Source: Clonostachys chloroleuca | Lineage: Eukaryota > Ascomycota > Sordariomycetes > Hypocreales > Bionectriaceae | Direction: 5' to 3' | DNA: 64,000 bases | Assembly (NCBI GenBank): GCA_037952775.1 | Contig: JBANAY010000003.1 | Coordinates: 14,880,001 to 14,944,000 of the forward strand | Part shown: positions 38,247-48,725 of the stretch, one piece after another | Layout of the letters: each line of letters starts with the position of its first letter | Position numbering within the stretch: the first letter of the stretch is position 1 | The notes under the pieces: generated by a model | Seen by the model: only the letters and a program-made list of their open reading frames with translations | The model's database searches: none | Told to the model about the DNA's origin: nothing | Made by a program: the position numbers and the translations under genes

Positions 38247-38936
38247 ATGCATTTCCTCCTCCTTGGTGCCACTGGTCGCACGGGCAAATGCGTTGTAGCC
38301 GACTTGCTTTCTCAAGGTCACACAGCTGTGGCCCTCATACGCGACTCTAGCAGACTTCCCACCGATCCCAACTTAACCATCGTCACTGGCTCGCCACTCT
38401 CAAAGGATGACATCCGCAAAGCTCTTACTGCGGCGCCCGGTGTGTCACCTGACGCAGCCATCATGACCCTTAACACGGTCCGCGAATCCGACTCCCCTTT
38501 CGCAGCTCAATTATCACCTCCTCGCTTCTTGGCCGACTCATGTGCCAATGTTTGCGAAGTTCTGGAGCAGGTCGGCATTTCTCGTGTGGTAGTCATGTCG
38601 ACGGCAGGCGCCGGTAGTTCATGGGCAAAACTGCCCTGGATAAGCAAGGCATTCATGGGGTGGACCAATATCAAATACGCCCTCGAGGATCACAATCTTG
38701 TGGATGCGGAGATCCGGAAGACCACAATGGATTGGACCTTGGTGCGAGCTGTGAGGTTGGAATTCAATGACCTGAAATCGCTCAATGACAAGGCGAAAGA
38801 CGTGGAATTACTGGGAAGTGCGGGCGACGGGATGACAATATCCGACAGCGTTCATATTACTAGTGTGTCAAGATTCTTGGTTCAGGTTGCAGTTGAGGGG
38901 CTCTTTGTCAAAGAAGCTATCGTTGTGAGAGATTGA
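38247..38936 (+). CDS. NmrA-like / atypical short-chain NAD(P)-binding protein
   Basis: A single-exon 229-residue protein with a Rossmann fold. The dinucleotide-binding glycine motif GATGRTG lies at residues 7-13 (preceded by MHFLLL). RDSSRL follows the second strand, and VVVMSTAGAG is the equivalent of the central strand with the reductase-like Ser. Proteins of this group act as NAD(P)H-dependent reductases, as flavin or quinone reductases, or as redox-sensing regulators. The catalytic YxxxK of classical short-chain dehydrogenases is not evident, hence the atypical label. The frame is open throughout, in contrast to several neighbours. Function beyond NAD(P) binding cannot be assigned. Confidence 0.82.
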   Translation: MHFLLLGATGRTGKCVVADLLSQGHTAVALIRDSSRLPTDPNLTIVTGSPLSKDDIRKALTAAPGVSPDAAIMTLNTVRESDSPFAAQLSPPRFLADSCANVCEVLEQVGISRVVVMSTAGAGSSWAKLPWISKAFMGWTNIKYALEDHNLVDAEIRKTTMDWTLVRAVRLEFNDLKSLNDKAKDVELLGSAGDGMTISDSVHITSVSRFLVQVAVEGLFVKEAIVVRD

Positions 38937-39165
38937 TGTGGTCATAGGAAGTTGAGGTACTTCCCACAGGGACTTAAGTAGCCACGACTTTTATTGTTTC
39001 TTATCAATTTTTCTAGAATAGTTTCCAAATGCTTAATACAGTGTATTCTTGCTAGCTTCTTATTGATATCTCTCGTCCTGCATCCGCGCTCTGCATCACC
39101 CATCGTACCGCGGACGAGGGAAATGATGATAAATTACCCGCGATATGCAGTAAGCCAATAAAATA

Positions 39166-40089
39166 CTAAAGTAAAAACTCCCCCTTGGTCTTGTTTAACA
39201 TATTGGTGTAGTAAGGTTGGAAGTTGAGCCACCCCCTGTGCCTGGTACCAATACGCTGTTCGGTAAAGAAGGCCGTCTCATGATCAACCTCCTTAGGTTG
39301 GCTTGCATCACCCTGGGCCCTGACAACAGCGTCAATCATGAGCTGGCTCTGGCAGCATTTGTCGAAGCAGACGAACCAGTAGGCTGCCTCGTCGATCGTC
39401 TCACCGACAGAGAGAAGGCCATGGTTTTGCAAAATGCACACTTTGTCCTGGGGACTGAGTGTAGCAGCAATGTTTTTGCCTTCCTCTGAGGAGAGCACCA
39501 CGCCACCATAGTCGATATTCACACTGTGAGAGCCATAAAAGCGCAGTGAATCCTGCATCACCGGGGGTAGCTTCTTTCCGAATACGGAGTACGCTTTGCC
39601 GTACACCGTGTGGGCGTGACAAACAGCGTTGATCCAAGGGTGGGCCTTGTGGATTTCCGAGTGGATGGAGAAGCCAGCTGCATTGACGGCGTGGTTCCCA
39701 GAGACAATCTCTGCGTCCTCATTCACGAGAACGAGGTCAGATACTTTGATATCCGCAAAGTGCATGGCGTAGGGGTTGATCCAGAAATGGTCCGGGCGGA
39801 CTGGGTCACGGAGAGACATGTGGCCGGCCACACCCTCATCGTAGCCACGGTCAGCGAATACTCGAAAGGCGCAGGCGAGATGCTCCTTGCAGTATCGCTG
39901 CTCCTCTTCCTTGGTGCGAAAGACTGGGATGGTGGGTACTGCGCTTCGACCGTCCTTGGTTTGTGCGCCAACTGCCATGGATTTCAGATCCGTGCCTTTC
40001 TTGTTGAATATGGTGGACCTATCATCCAAAGACGCGTCATTAGCAACGTCGGCAGCAGTGTGAATGCTTGAAGTAGCGCTCGGGGCCAT
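39166..40089 (-). CDS. Class II aldolase/adducin N-terminal domain protein
   Basis: A single-exon protein of 307 residues. The class II aldolase/adducin fold spans about residues 60-260: an early GHMSLRDP loop, then CHAHTVYGKAYS and LQNHGLLSVG, which carry the His residues that bind the divalent metal. In bacteria such proteins cleave sugar phosphates (L-fuculose-1-phosphate or ribulose-5-phosphate type reactions). Fungal members of this size are common, often uncharacterised, and sometimes placed in specialised-metabolite loci. The metal ligands are present, so catalysis is plausible. On the minus strand a TATA-like element (plus-strand cttatataaa at 40203-40212) lies about 115 bp upstream of the start. 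No lesion is seen. Confidence 0.88.
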   Translation of the reverse strand: MAPSATSSIHTAADVANDASLDDRSTIFNKKGTDLKSMAVGAQTKDGRSAVPTIPVFRTKEEEQRYCKEHLACAFRVFADRGYDEGVAGHMSLRDPVRPDHFWINPYAMHFADIKVSDLVLVNEDAEIVSGNHAVNAAGFSIHSEIHKAHPWINAVCHAHTVYGKAYSVFGKKLPPVMQDSLRFYGSHSVNIDYGGVVLSSEEGKNIAATLSPQDKVCILQNHGLLSVGETIDEAAYWFVCFDKCCQSQLMIDAVVRAQGDASQPKEVDHETAFFTEQRIGTRHRGWLNFQPYYTNMLNKTKGEFLL

Positions 40090-40914
40090 GTTGTTTTGTT
40101 GGGTAGCTGTGTGTCTGTGATATTGTTGGTTTGTTCAGTTGCTCTTGCACGTGGTATGAATGCTGTCTTGCTTTTCTACTGACGTTGTTATGATTTCTAG
40201 CCCTTATATAAATCGACTTGGCCACGTCTTACTGCATTTCATACAATAGACGATCAGTCGGGGCTTCCGTTTGAGTAGTGCATCCCTTCGGAGGTGTCCG
40301 AGAGGTAAAAATGAACATCTCGGTGTGGGGCCACGACCTCCATGACACCTTGAGGAGAAGCAGATGTCACGGCACCTGATCGCGGTACCGCTCAAGTTTT
40401 CCCTGGGAACCGATGCCCCGGAGGAGATTCAACGATGTTGCCCAAACCGTTCATAATCGTTTTTGACAGCTCTCTGAATATGTATATTGAAATGAAGCAA
40501 TCGGCATTACAAGAATATTGCTTTTGCACATTAAGAGATATACCTAGTAGCTGGTAACAGCAAATCGTGCATCTTCAACTACCATTTTATTGTTTGAGGC
40601 TCATGGCCTCCCTGAAAGCTCGTCGAATGGTTCTATTTGGGACAACTTCTAGACTCAGATCCGCCTAAAATCCATAGTCAGTTACGAGACTTTCGGAGCG
40701 GTGGTATGAGTTTGGCTGGAGGCGTGGTACTGACGTGGCCTTGTTCAGGCTCGACTAGATGTCGAAATAGGCGCCCGACACCGACAAGCCCTGGAAACGT
40801 TCGGGAACAGGACTCAAGAATCATTGCTGTGGTTAAGACAGAAGGTTTCAAAGGGGCATTGGTATCTTCATGGCGCGCTTCCCCGCAAGATTCGAGGAGT
40901 TTGGTATAGTTCCA
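40090..40914. other. Intergenic region
   Basis: This holds the promoter of the class II aldolase gene near 40090-40215, and the downstream side of the damaged regulator at 40915. A 90-codon plus-strand frame at 40637-40909 has no recognisable features. Nothing else is seen. Confidence 0.5.
40203..40212 (-). promoter_or_regulatory. TATA-like element of the class II aldolase gene
   Basis: Plus-strand cttatataaa reads TTTATATAAG on the minus strand, 114-123 bp before the start codon at 40089. Confidence 0.45.
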
Positions 40915-42532
40915 CTAAATGATGAATGCGTATAAAAATGCATAGCTTGATGTCCAACACAGTGGTATGGGGCTATTGGTCAGGGCCTCACCTTGAGAAA
41001 GACAGCGCCGTAGAATATCTGTAGGCCCCTTCGCCGAATCCCCATCTGCATCGGCGAAGCCCACAGGTGACTGTAAATCAAAATCAACCCACCAAATTGA
41101 AAGCTGGGTGATGAATTGCGTGAAAAGATCGCTAGATTGCGGCTCTATGTCATTAAAGTTTTGAATGATGCGCCTATGAAACTCGGCTGTAGTATGTATT
41201 CGGTCTGCAGTGGGTATGTCCCTTAACGCTGAACCCCTCGCGATTGAAACAAGAGAATAAATACGCTCAGTAGAACCCGAGTTTCTCGGTAGCTGGAATA
41301 ACAGTGAGAATCTCTCTAATTGACGTAGCTTCAATTTGTTCAAGTATACCTCAAGACTAATGTCGTGGTCATCAATAGCGAAAGGACGTCCCAAGGCCAA
41401 CGATATGGCTCTTTGAGCATCGTCAGTTTGGCATCAACTCTAGGTTTGGAAGCATCACTTACCGGTCCAAAATGTAACAGGCCCAAAAGGAAACTCCATC
41501 CACAACAGAAGTGGATATCCTTGAATCTGTAGCTCTTTTCTGTTGCAGCCCCAAAGTCACTGCGGCTTGTGAGGCAAGGCCAAGTGCCAGGTACTCCCTG
41601 ACGGGCTTAAAAGGGACAATAATGTGGAGAGAAGTAGAAATTGCAAGGTTTGCAGGCTGTGTGATGCGCATATGTGCTCGCAGCTCTTGATCGCTAAAGC
41701 AAAGAGCTGCATGCGGTGGTATGTCGCGACTTGATCGTACTTTGATAAGATGGTCGAGCCAATTGTGAGTATCATGAGTATATTAGGATTCTGGGGAATT
41801 TTGCTTGGATCAAGTTAGAGCTGGGCGAAATCTTGCCTAGTAGACGCTTCATCCAGAAATGGCAGAGTAATATGAATATGGTTGAAGTATGCCTCAAGAT
41901 AGCTTGACAACAGAGCCTTGTGAATATTTTCAGTCGATTCCCGGCTTACAAGAGAGAAGAAGCTGTCGCTGTCTGTGGATTTGTAGGGTGCGTTGTTGTT
42001 GATGACCAAAGCAGATTAGATCAAACGGTTGATACCGTACCCAAGTCGTGGGTGCAGCGTTCCCGCTCCTGTTTCCCCAATAGCGCTCCGATCTAAAGAC
42101 CCTTGAGATCTATCAATGCCGTCAATTGAGCGGACAATGAGCATGTTTGAATTGTTGGGGGAGGCTAAGTCGGAGGCCGGTAGCGACCGTGCAACATTTC
42201 CCGGCGTCCGTAATGCCACCTCCTCCAGTTGCGCAACTTGAGCTTCGAGGCCTTCGATATATCTGTCCACACTGTGTCAATTTCAATTTGACGGAAAGCA
42301 AAGTCATTTATACACAGACCCAGCAGGAAGCGAGCTGGCCGCGCGAGCTGATGAGACGTCTGAGCTCAGGCAATGGACTCGGCTTCGAGCGCAATTCCCG
42401 CATGTGGGAGCATTAAGATCACACTGTTCAAGAATCAATATCTGTGGTCAATTAAATCAAGAGTTTACGGGAAGAGCAGGAACTTACTTTCACTTTACGC
42501 TGTCTACAGTGTTGGCAAGCAATGCGTTGCAT
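40915..42532 (-). pseudogene. Zn(II)2Cys6 transcription factor with fungal_trans domain, damaged
   Basis: Spliced from the minus strand: exon 1 (42488-42532) MQRIACQHCRQRKVK joins, after a 64-bp intron (42424-42487), CDLNAPTCGNCARSRVHC, a complete zinc cluster. A second intron (42272-42319) leads to a coiled-coil linker (IEGLEAQVAQLEEV). The middle homology region (FWACYILDR, then ALGRPFAIDDHDISLE after a further intron) marks the fungal_trans domain. In the main frame there are two TAA stops, at 42016-42018 and 41815-41817. Both fit CAA-to-TAA changes. Near 41590 one base is missing before GLASQAAVTLG. It is probably a pseudogene. It is divergent from the regulator at 42947. Confidence 0.72.
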
Positions 42533-42946
42533 AGTCTAGATACTCTTGAAGGCCATGGGATGAACGCTTCGGGTGACGATGGAGCCTTGAATTATAGCAA
42601 ATAGGCTCTAGATTGTTGATATAATTCTCAAATGGACATCAGTCACACCGGTCGATGTTCCAGATTGGAGCAAAGGATGCCTTCTTTCATGATGATGACC
42701 AATTACCCCGAAGCTAATAATTTGCGTTTGACATTGCGGGGCTTTCTGGGTACCGTGTAAAGACATAACGGATAAATGAATACCCCCACCTTGATCAATC
42801 GTTAATAAGTAGGTATGTAAATATTCCTCTCGGCTTTCCGGCAAATTTCATTATTCAAAACGACATCGCCAGTGGAGCTTTCAGTCATCCTTCAGTCTAT
42901 TTCAACCACTGAAACGCAATGTCCAAAGTTGCATGGCGCCCATAAA
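42533..42946. promoter_or_regulatory. Shared upstream region of two divergent Zn2Cys6 genes
   Basis: About 414 bp lie between the start codons at 42532 (minus) and 42947 (plus). No clear CGG/CCG palindrome or TATA box stands out. Confidence 0.35.
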
Positions 42947-45136
42947 ATGGCAGGGCTCACACTTACAGCTTGCAAACGCTGCAAATCAAGAAAACTAAAA
43001 TGTGATCAAAATCCCAAGACCTGCAAAAACTGCCAACGAGCCGGGCAAGAGTGTATTCAGATTGATACCAGGCCTCGAAGAGAATACGCTCGAGGGCAGG
43101 TTCCCTCTTGCTCCACATAAAGGAAGGAAGTCAACGACAGTAGCTAATCTCAAGCATAGCTACATTGAGGAACTTCAAGAACGCATCGATAGCCTCAGTT
43201 CGGTCATTTCAGCAGCAACGAGCTCGCCAGAAGGCGTACAAACTGCTCCTCCTGCACCTTCCTCTATGAGCCCAATCACCCACCCTACATATCATGGAGA
43301 GGGTAGTGTGATCGGGCAAGTTTGATCGTGCCAAATTCGAAACATAACAACGGCTAATCAGCCTAATAGCATGGGTCAACTAGTAGAAGCCGCAATTCCC
43401 CGGAATTCATCAGGCCCTACAATTGCAAGCGACATGTTGCGTGCGGAACAACCAGCCAGAACTGGCTACTTTCCCGAAACGTCGCCGGCTACATTACCTC
43501 CAAAACAGATCGCTCAGGATCTTCTTGCTTCATAGTAAAGCTCTCTTGGACCAATTGATATTAATCGTTTCCTCTAACCGAGTGAGCAGCTTACATGGCC
43601 CCCATAACTTGCACCCTTTTCTCCATCGGGAGTCCTTATACAGGGAATTGGATCAGATTTACGATCGCCATGAACCGTGTCCGGCGCCGGTTGTATTCAG
43701 AATCTTTATGGTTCTGGCGATCGGCGCAGTCTCGCTCGTACGGGCTTCACGATACGCAAGAAATGGACTACTACGTTGCTGCGATGCAGCATGCCGAGGG
43801 AAGTTTAGGCATGAGCAGTTTGGAGCATATACAAGCCCTTTTGTTGGTACTTCTCTTTTCACTGCAGCATGACATTGGAAGTATGGTGCACTGCGTTGAC
43901 TAAGTCTCTGCACCCTGAGAGACGGGCATGGGCTAATATGTGATTTAGTTAGTAATAAGTGGGATTTGGCACAAGTGGCAATGAGAATATGCATCGAGAA
44001 AGATTACCATCGCAAGTCGCCCCTATCTGCGAGACCGATGGAATCACAAATGCGAAGAAGGGTTTTCTGGTCATGCTATATCAATGACCGCCATAGCAGC
44101 TCTGTTCTTGGGCGGCCGGTAGGACTGCAAGATGAAGATATTGATGTTGAGGTGGGCTTTTCTTGTCCTCCACTGCTGGACTGCCCAGCGAAACTTACAT
44201 CTGTTATGTAGCTTCCTATTGACGCAGACGATGACCTCATCGAGAGCGCAAACATCGATAACCAAGTCCTTCGGGGCATGTCCGAAGTCTCTGCCCAGCT
44301 TCGCCAGATTCGTCTCAGACAGATCACCTCGAGAATAGGTAAAACACTCTACCGAAAACCAACAAGTCATACCAACAGTGTCTTGCAGGCTTCCGTGGAA
44401 CTAATCCTGAAAGCCTTGTCAGATTGGAGAGTGTCTTTCCCTCTGCTAGTCAACCCCAGAAACGTGTACGAGACGGCCCATTGGCGAGATCTCAATTTCT
44501 ATCGCGAGCGGCTGAAGTGCTTCCGTCCTTTCATATTACTGGGTAAAGAAAGCGATGCCCCTTTGTACCGTGAGTCGCTTCATGCCTGCCAAGAGGCTTC
44601 ATCAAAGGTGGCATCACTCTACATGGATCTCAGAACGAGCGATAAACTGGTGTTAAACTGGACCTGTGTTCATGATATGCTGTCGGCTGGCTTTACCGTC
44701 TTATTCTGCGCGCTGCTCTCAAGGGACATGGTACCGCCGAGAGATAGATCGATCAATTCCTCGTGGGATAAAGAGTATGGAGACTTTGAGGAAAATGTTG
44801 CCTGCATTCTGGATACACTATCCCATATTGCAGAGAGAGGGCCGACTGTTAAAAAGAAACGTCAGTGTATTCAAAGTACTGGCGAGCCGTGTTTCCGACT
44901 CAGTGCGGCCTGGTGCCACCTCCTCGAATGAGGAGGGAGCGTGGCCGAGAATGATGGGCCCAGTCGGTCCCTTTACACAGTCCGAGAATATGCCACAGGA
45001 CAGCGGAAACCTAGGCCACCAAGCGGAGGTGTGGGATGCGGCCATGGTATCCTTCCTCAATGAGCCATTTGACTTTGGAAGTATTAACTGGGGAACCGTG
45101 GAATGGGATAGTTCCGATCTATTGGATCTAATGTAG
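42947..45136 (+). pseudogene. Zn(II)2Cys6 transcription factor with fungal_trans domain, damaged
   Basis: The start MAGLTLTACKRCKSRKLKCD continues to CKNCQRAGQEC, a full zinc cluster at about residues 9-36. A coiled-coil linker (YIEELQERIDSL), the fungal_trans core (HPFLHRESLYRELDQIYDRH; RRRVFWSCYINDR; VLGRPVGLQDEDIDVE) and the C-terminus PFDFGSINWGTVEWDSSD can all be read. A clean intron joins DVE to LPIDADDD (removed segment ends 44211). The frame is broken by a TGA at 43323-43325, by shifts near 43530 and 43745, and by one extra A in the A-run 44851-44855. Some breaks may be missed introns or homopolymer errors, but together they suggest decay. It could have controlled the permease downstream (46007). 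Confidence 0.7.
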
Positions 45137-45631
45137 ACTAAACGATATCAATTGTGTTCAAATATCTCTTTGAAGCATCGGAAGCTACAGCGAGGTATTT
45201 TGTCCAATTGTTTATGCTGTACAAAGGATACCAGAAGACACCAAGAGAAGGCCTGAGAAATCGAATTCTGGGCGCAGTTCTGGCTAGTGGCGAAGTTCAG
45301 ACTGGTCGAGTACTGATCAACAATACTTCCTAATCCACCATATGTAGGCTGGATTCAAAGTACCTCTTAGTCTGATTTACCGGACGAGTCGAGACCCTGT
45401 TAGTGACTTACTGTAGCTTCGGATACTTCGAGGAGATCGGGTCTGGCAGCTGTTATTGCTGTTTTAACCTCATACTCAAACTCTGATCCGTAAGCTAAAC
45501 GCAGTCGTTATGCAGGTCTTCAAGTCCGTCGAAACAGACGCTCCGAGATTCGGGGTGGGGCCGAGGGGATCTTCTTGTGATTAGCTTGAGTATATTACAA
45601 AGTTCAAGAGTTACCTCCATAGAGATAACTA

Positions 45632-45645
45632 ACGGACATGTCCGT
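45632..45645. promoter_or_regulatory. CGG-N6-CCG palindrome, copy 1
   Basis: acggacatgtccgt is a perfect 14-bp palindrome containing CGG-N6-CCG. Inverted CGG half-sites are the known binding format of Zn2Cys6 dimers, and a six-base spacer is the Ppr1/UaY type. Confidence 0.6.
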
Positions 45646-45745
45646 CATTTGCCAACCAGTTCAGCCCCGCATCCCCATGTTTTCCCCAGAACCAATCTTG
45701 TTGTTGATAAGCTTGAGTACAAAGTTACCTCCATGGAGATAACTA

Positions 45746-45759
45746 ACGGACATGTCCGT
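45746..45759. promoter_or_regulatory. CGG-N6-CCG palindrome, copy 2
   Basis: Identical to the palindrome at 45632-45645, 114 bp downstream, inside the second copy of the tandem duplication. Confidence 0.6.
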
Positions 45760-45900
45760 AGATCATGTGCCACGTCCCAACCCCCAGTTCATCCCCGCAT
45801 CCCCATGTCTTCCCCAGAACCACATCCACCTTCGGCTAGCTGCAGGGCCATGATTGAATGAAGAGATTACCGAGCATCTGGCTGCCGGGAAAGGCTCGAG

Positions 45901-45907
45901 ATATAAA
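45901..45907 (+). promoter_or_regulatory. TATA box of the permease gene
   Basis: atataaa, about 105 bp upstream of the start codon at 46007 and about 80 bp downstream of the duplicated palindromes. Confidence 0.5.
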
Positions 45908-46006
45908 CTCTCCTCACACCGCTGCCGTCATTCTCATGCTCTCTCATCCTTACTTGCAGGTCATTAAATACCTACAAAATAAGTCTCAATCTCACCGGCT
46001 ACTACG

Positions 46007-47793
46007 ATGTCTGAAAGGTCTCAAAATATGGACAACAACGTGGACGAGAAAGGGAGCATCCTTGACGAAGTTGAGAATGTGCCGTCTTTCGCAAATCTGT
46101 CTCCAGAAGATGCACAATGGCTTGCTCAGTTCCCTGAGGCACGCAAGAAAGCGGTCGTCCGAAAAGTGAGTCTTGACCATCTATCATTTAGGTCTGGGCG
46201 AGTTATTGATCCATTGCTGACTTTTTGTTTTTACTTGCAGGTCGACTATAGGCTTATACCTCTCCTGACTCTGCTCTATCTTTTCTCCTTCATTGATCGA
46301 GCAAACATTGGTACGTGCAAAGTGTGAGGAATATCAGTTCCGCTTCTAACTATCGTACTTAGGGAATGCCAACATCGAAGGCCTTTTCTGAAACACTTAA
46401 TCTTAGTAGCACGCAATTCAACATTGCACTCTCCATATTCTTCGTACCTTATGTGCTTTTAGGTATGCTTAATCATGCACGAATCTGTTTAGTCCATGGA
46501 CCCTAACTCATAATCTTTAGAGGTACCAAGTAACTATCTCCTCAACAAGTTCAAAAGACCATCTCGATACATTGGAAGCATAATTATTGCTTGGGGGACC
46601 ATGACGACAATGCTGGGGCTGGTGAAGAATTTTGGTGCCCTCGTTGCGGTTCGCTTCTTGTACGTTTCGCCTAAGCTCTAGACTCTACTTCTGCAGCAAA
46701 ACTAACAACCTCTCCTATCCAGGCTTGGTATCGCAGAGGCAGGCTTTTTCCCTGGAGCTGTGCTCATCATCTCCAAATGGTATGTGCGAAACGAGACACA
46801 AACCAGAATTGCGCTTTTCTACACAGCTAGTGCTCTTGCGGGCGCATTCTCGGGTGTCCTCGCCTTTGGAATTGCCAAGATGAACGGAGTTGGCAATTAC
46901 GAAGGTTGGCGATGGATTTTCATACTTGAAGGCATTGCAACTGTGCTTGCCGGCTTTGTCACCTTCTTTTGTCTCATCGACTCTCCGGCCTCATCGACCA
47001 GGTGGCTTGATGCCGACGAAATCAGATTCCTTGAGCTCCGGCAGATCGCGCAAAACGGCAACAAGACCACCGAGGCGCACAAGAAAGGCGTAGACTGGAA
47101 GGTGTTGCGCTCAGTGCTCCTTGACTGGCAAATCTATCTTCAGGCACTCATTTACTGGTCCAACACGGTCCCCAATAATGCGCTCAAGTTTACCAGGCCG
47201 AAAATTATTAAGAATATGAGCTACAGCTCCTCCAACACACAACTTCTCACCATCCTGGCCTATTTCGCTGGCGCTATTAGTGCGTACCTCTCTGCCATTC
47301 TTGCAGACAAATTCACCTGGAGGATGCCATTTATTGTCGCGCCTCAGCTCCTAGTTGTCTGTGCCTACGGTATATTGCGATGGCATCCAAGATCAAGGAA
47401 AACATCCCTGTTTGCTTCTTTGCCGTCATCCTCGCTTGCATCGGTCTGTATCCAATTAACCCAGGAGGCAACGCTTGGACGGTAAACAATCTCGGTGGCT
47501 CTACAAAGCGAGCCATGGGAATCGCTTATATGATATGCCTCGGTAACACTGGCGGCATCGTTGGCAGCTACATATTCATGGAGGATGAGAGCCCGCGGTA
47601 TCCCACCGGCTTCGGGGCCTCCCTTGGCTTTGCTGCGGCTGGCGTGGGAGGATGCATTGTGCTTGAACTGGCCTATAAGACGATCAATACCCGGAGAGAG
47701 GCAATGACAGAACAGGAGATTCGGAGCAAATATACGGAGGAAGAACTGATCGAGCTTGGTGACCGGTCTCCCCTGTTTCGCTATACTCTATGA
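46007..47793 (+). CDS. MFS permease, anion:cation symporter (allantoate/Dal5) family, with two apparent frameshifts
   Basis: A plasma-membrane transporter of the family that moves allantoate, nicotinate, vitamins and other organic anions with protons. Exon 1 (46007-46165) is the soluble N-terminus. Exon 2 (46241-46310) starts transmembrane segment 1 (YRLIPLLTLLYLFSFIDRANIG). Later exons give FVPYVLLE/VPSNYLL, GIAEAGFFPGAVLIISKWY, GWRWIFILEG and, near the end, NNLGGSTKRAMGIA, all typical of the family. The reading frame slips twice: one extra T in the T-run at 46384-46387 (before SETLNLSSTQF), and about one base lost near 47370-47385 (before MASKIKENIP). Otherwise it is full length, about 500 residues. 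It is either a recent pseudogene or has sequencing errors. The duplicated CGG-N6-CCG sites suggest Zn2Cys6 control. Confidence 0.8.
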
Positions 47794-48373
47794 GGATGCT
47801 AACTCCATCATCATTCTGAAGACAAGGCGTGGCTTCGCCCGTACTGGGGCTGTATCTTGAACTTCCGATCATCTGGAATGCATTTCATCTTAGGCGCACT
47901 TCTAACACACTTTCAATAATCTGTAGATTCGTTGCAGGTCCTGTTGGATGAGACGCTGCCGACTTCAAAGCCCTAGACAAGGTCAGGCTCTAGCTACTAA
48001 CAAAATCCCTTTGTTATGTTAGTATAATCAAAGAAATGGGGGAGAATTCTAGTTGTTGAATAGGAATTATATATAATACTTGGATAACCCCCTTTTTCAA
48101 GCTCCTTCAAGTGCTAGACGCTATGATGTTGCTAACTGCTAAGGCCTCTCACGAAACGTTGGCCTCTGACTTATAAATGATCAGTGCCGGATTTAAGAGT
48201 TCAACTCCAAAGCCTTTCAACGTTAGCTATTCTTCATCTACAATCCCAACCATTATCTGCATGGGTTCCCATTCCTCCCAAGGATCATTTTCACCTCTAC
48301 CATTTTTCTCCATCCCGAGTAGTACGTCAAGGACTTTCTCTCTATCCTTGGACGGATCATAAATAATAAGAAC
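47794..48373. other. Intergenic region
   Basis: No gene or structured element is visible. Short overlapping frames at 48177-48366 have no recognisable content. Confidence 0.5.
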
Positions 48374-48725
48374 TTAGCCGTCCAACTTCCTTTTGAAGAA
48401 CTCATACTTCAGTAGTCGGAGCGCATCCGCGCCACTAGATAACAGCAGCTCCGTCATCTCATCATTCTCCTGGGATATTGCCGAGACGACGGGACATAGC
48501 ATTTCCCGGTCCTCGACGTTGGGATCCGCGCCATGTTGCAGCAATATCTGGGCCGCCCAGATATTCCCCTCCTGGGCTGCCATATGAAGCAGGGTTTTGC
48601 TGCCGCGGCTGTGCACCGAGCGTCATGGTCAGCGCCAACACGCAGTATCTGGCGGAGACAATCTTCATCGCCCATGCCATAGGCCAGATCCATGACCGTC
48701 ACAGCTTCGAGAGCAACATTGTGAA
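48374..48725 (-). pseudogene. Ankyrin-repeat fragment
   Basis: The minus strand encodes about three ankyrin repeats: VMDLAYGMGDEDCLRQILRV, then KTLLHMAAQEGNIWAAQILL and HGADPNVEDREMLCP, ending ADALRLLKYEFFKRKLDG before a stop at 48374. The frame slips by one base near 48615 between GADHDAR and HSRGSKTLLHM. There is no credible N-terminus: from about 48725 on, the opposite strand carries a different gene fragment. Ankyrin repeats mediate protein contacts and occur in many fungal NLR-like and nucleoside-phosphorylase fusions. This piece looks like the C-terminal remnant of such a protein. Confidence 0.65.

Larger units (their letters stand above)
45583..45823. repeat. Tandem promoter duplication (two units of about 112 bp)
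   Basis: Unit 1 (45583-45694) and unit 2 (45710-45823) both run from agcttgagta through ttacctccat, gagataactaacggacatgt, and gcatccccatgt to ttccccagaacca. They differ by small indels and a few substitutions. The duplication ends about 180 bp before the permease start codon. Confidence 0.8.
45137..46006. other. Intergenic region upstream of the permease
   Basis: No gene is visible. The region contains a tandem duplication with two CGG-N6-CCG palindromes and a TATA box (separate entries). Confidence 0.6.

Noticed and set aside
39610..40071. 153-codon plus-strand frame
   Set aside because: Opposite the class II aldolase/adducin gene, which has clear metal-binding motifs; a shadow frame.
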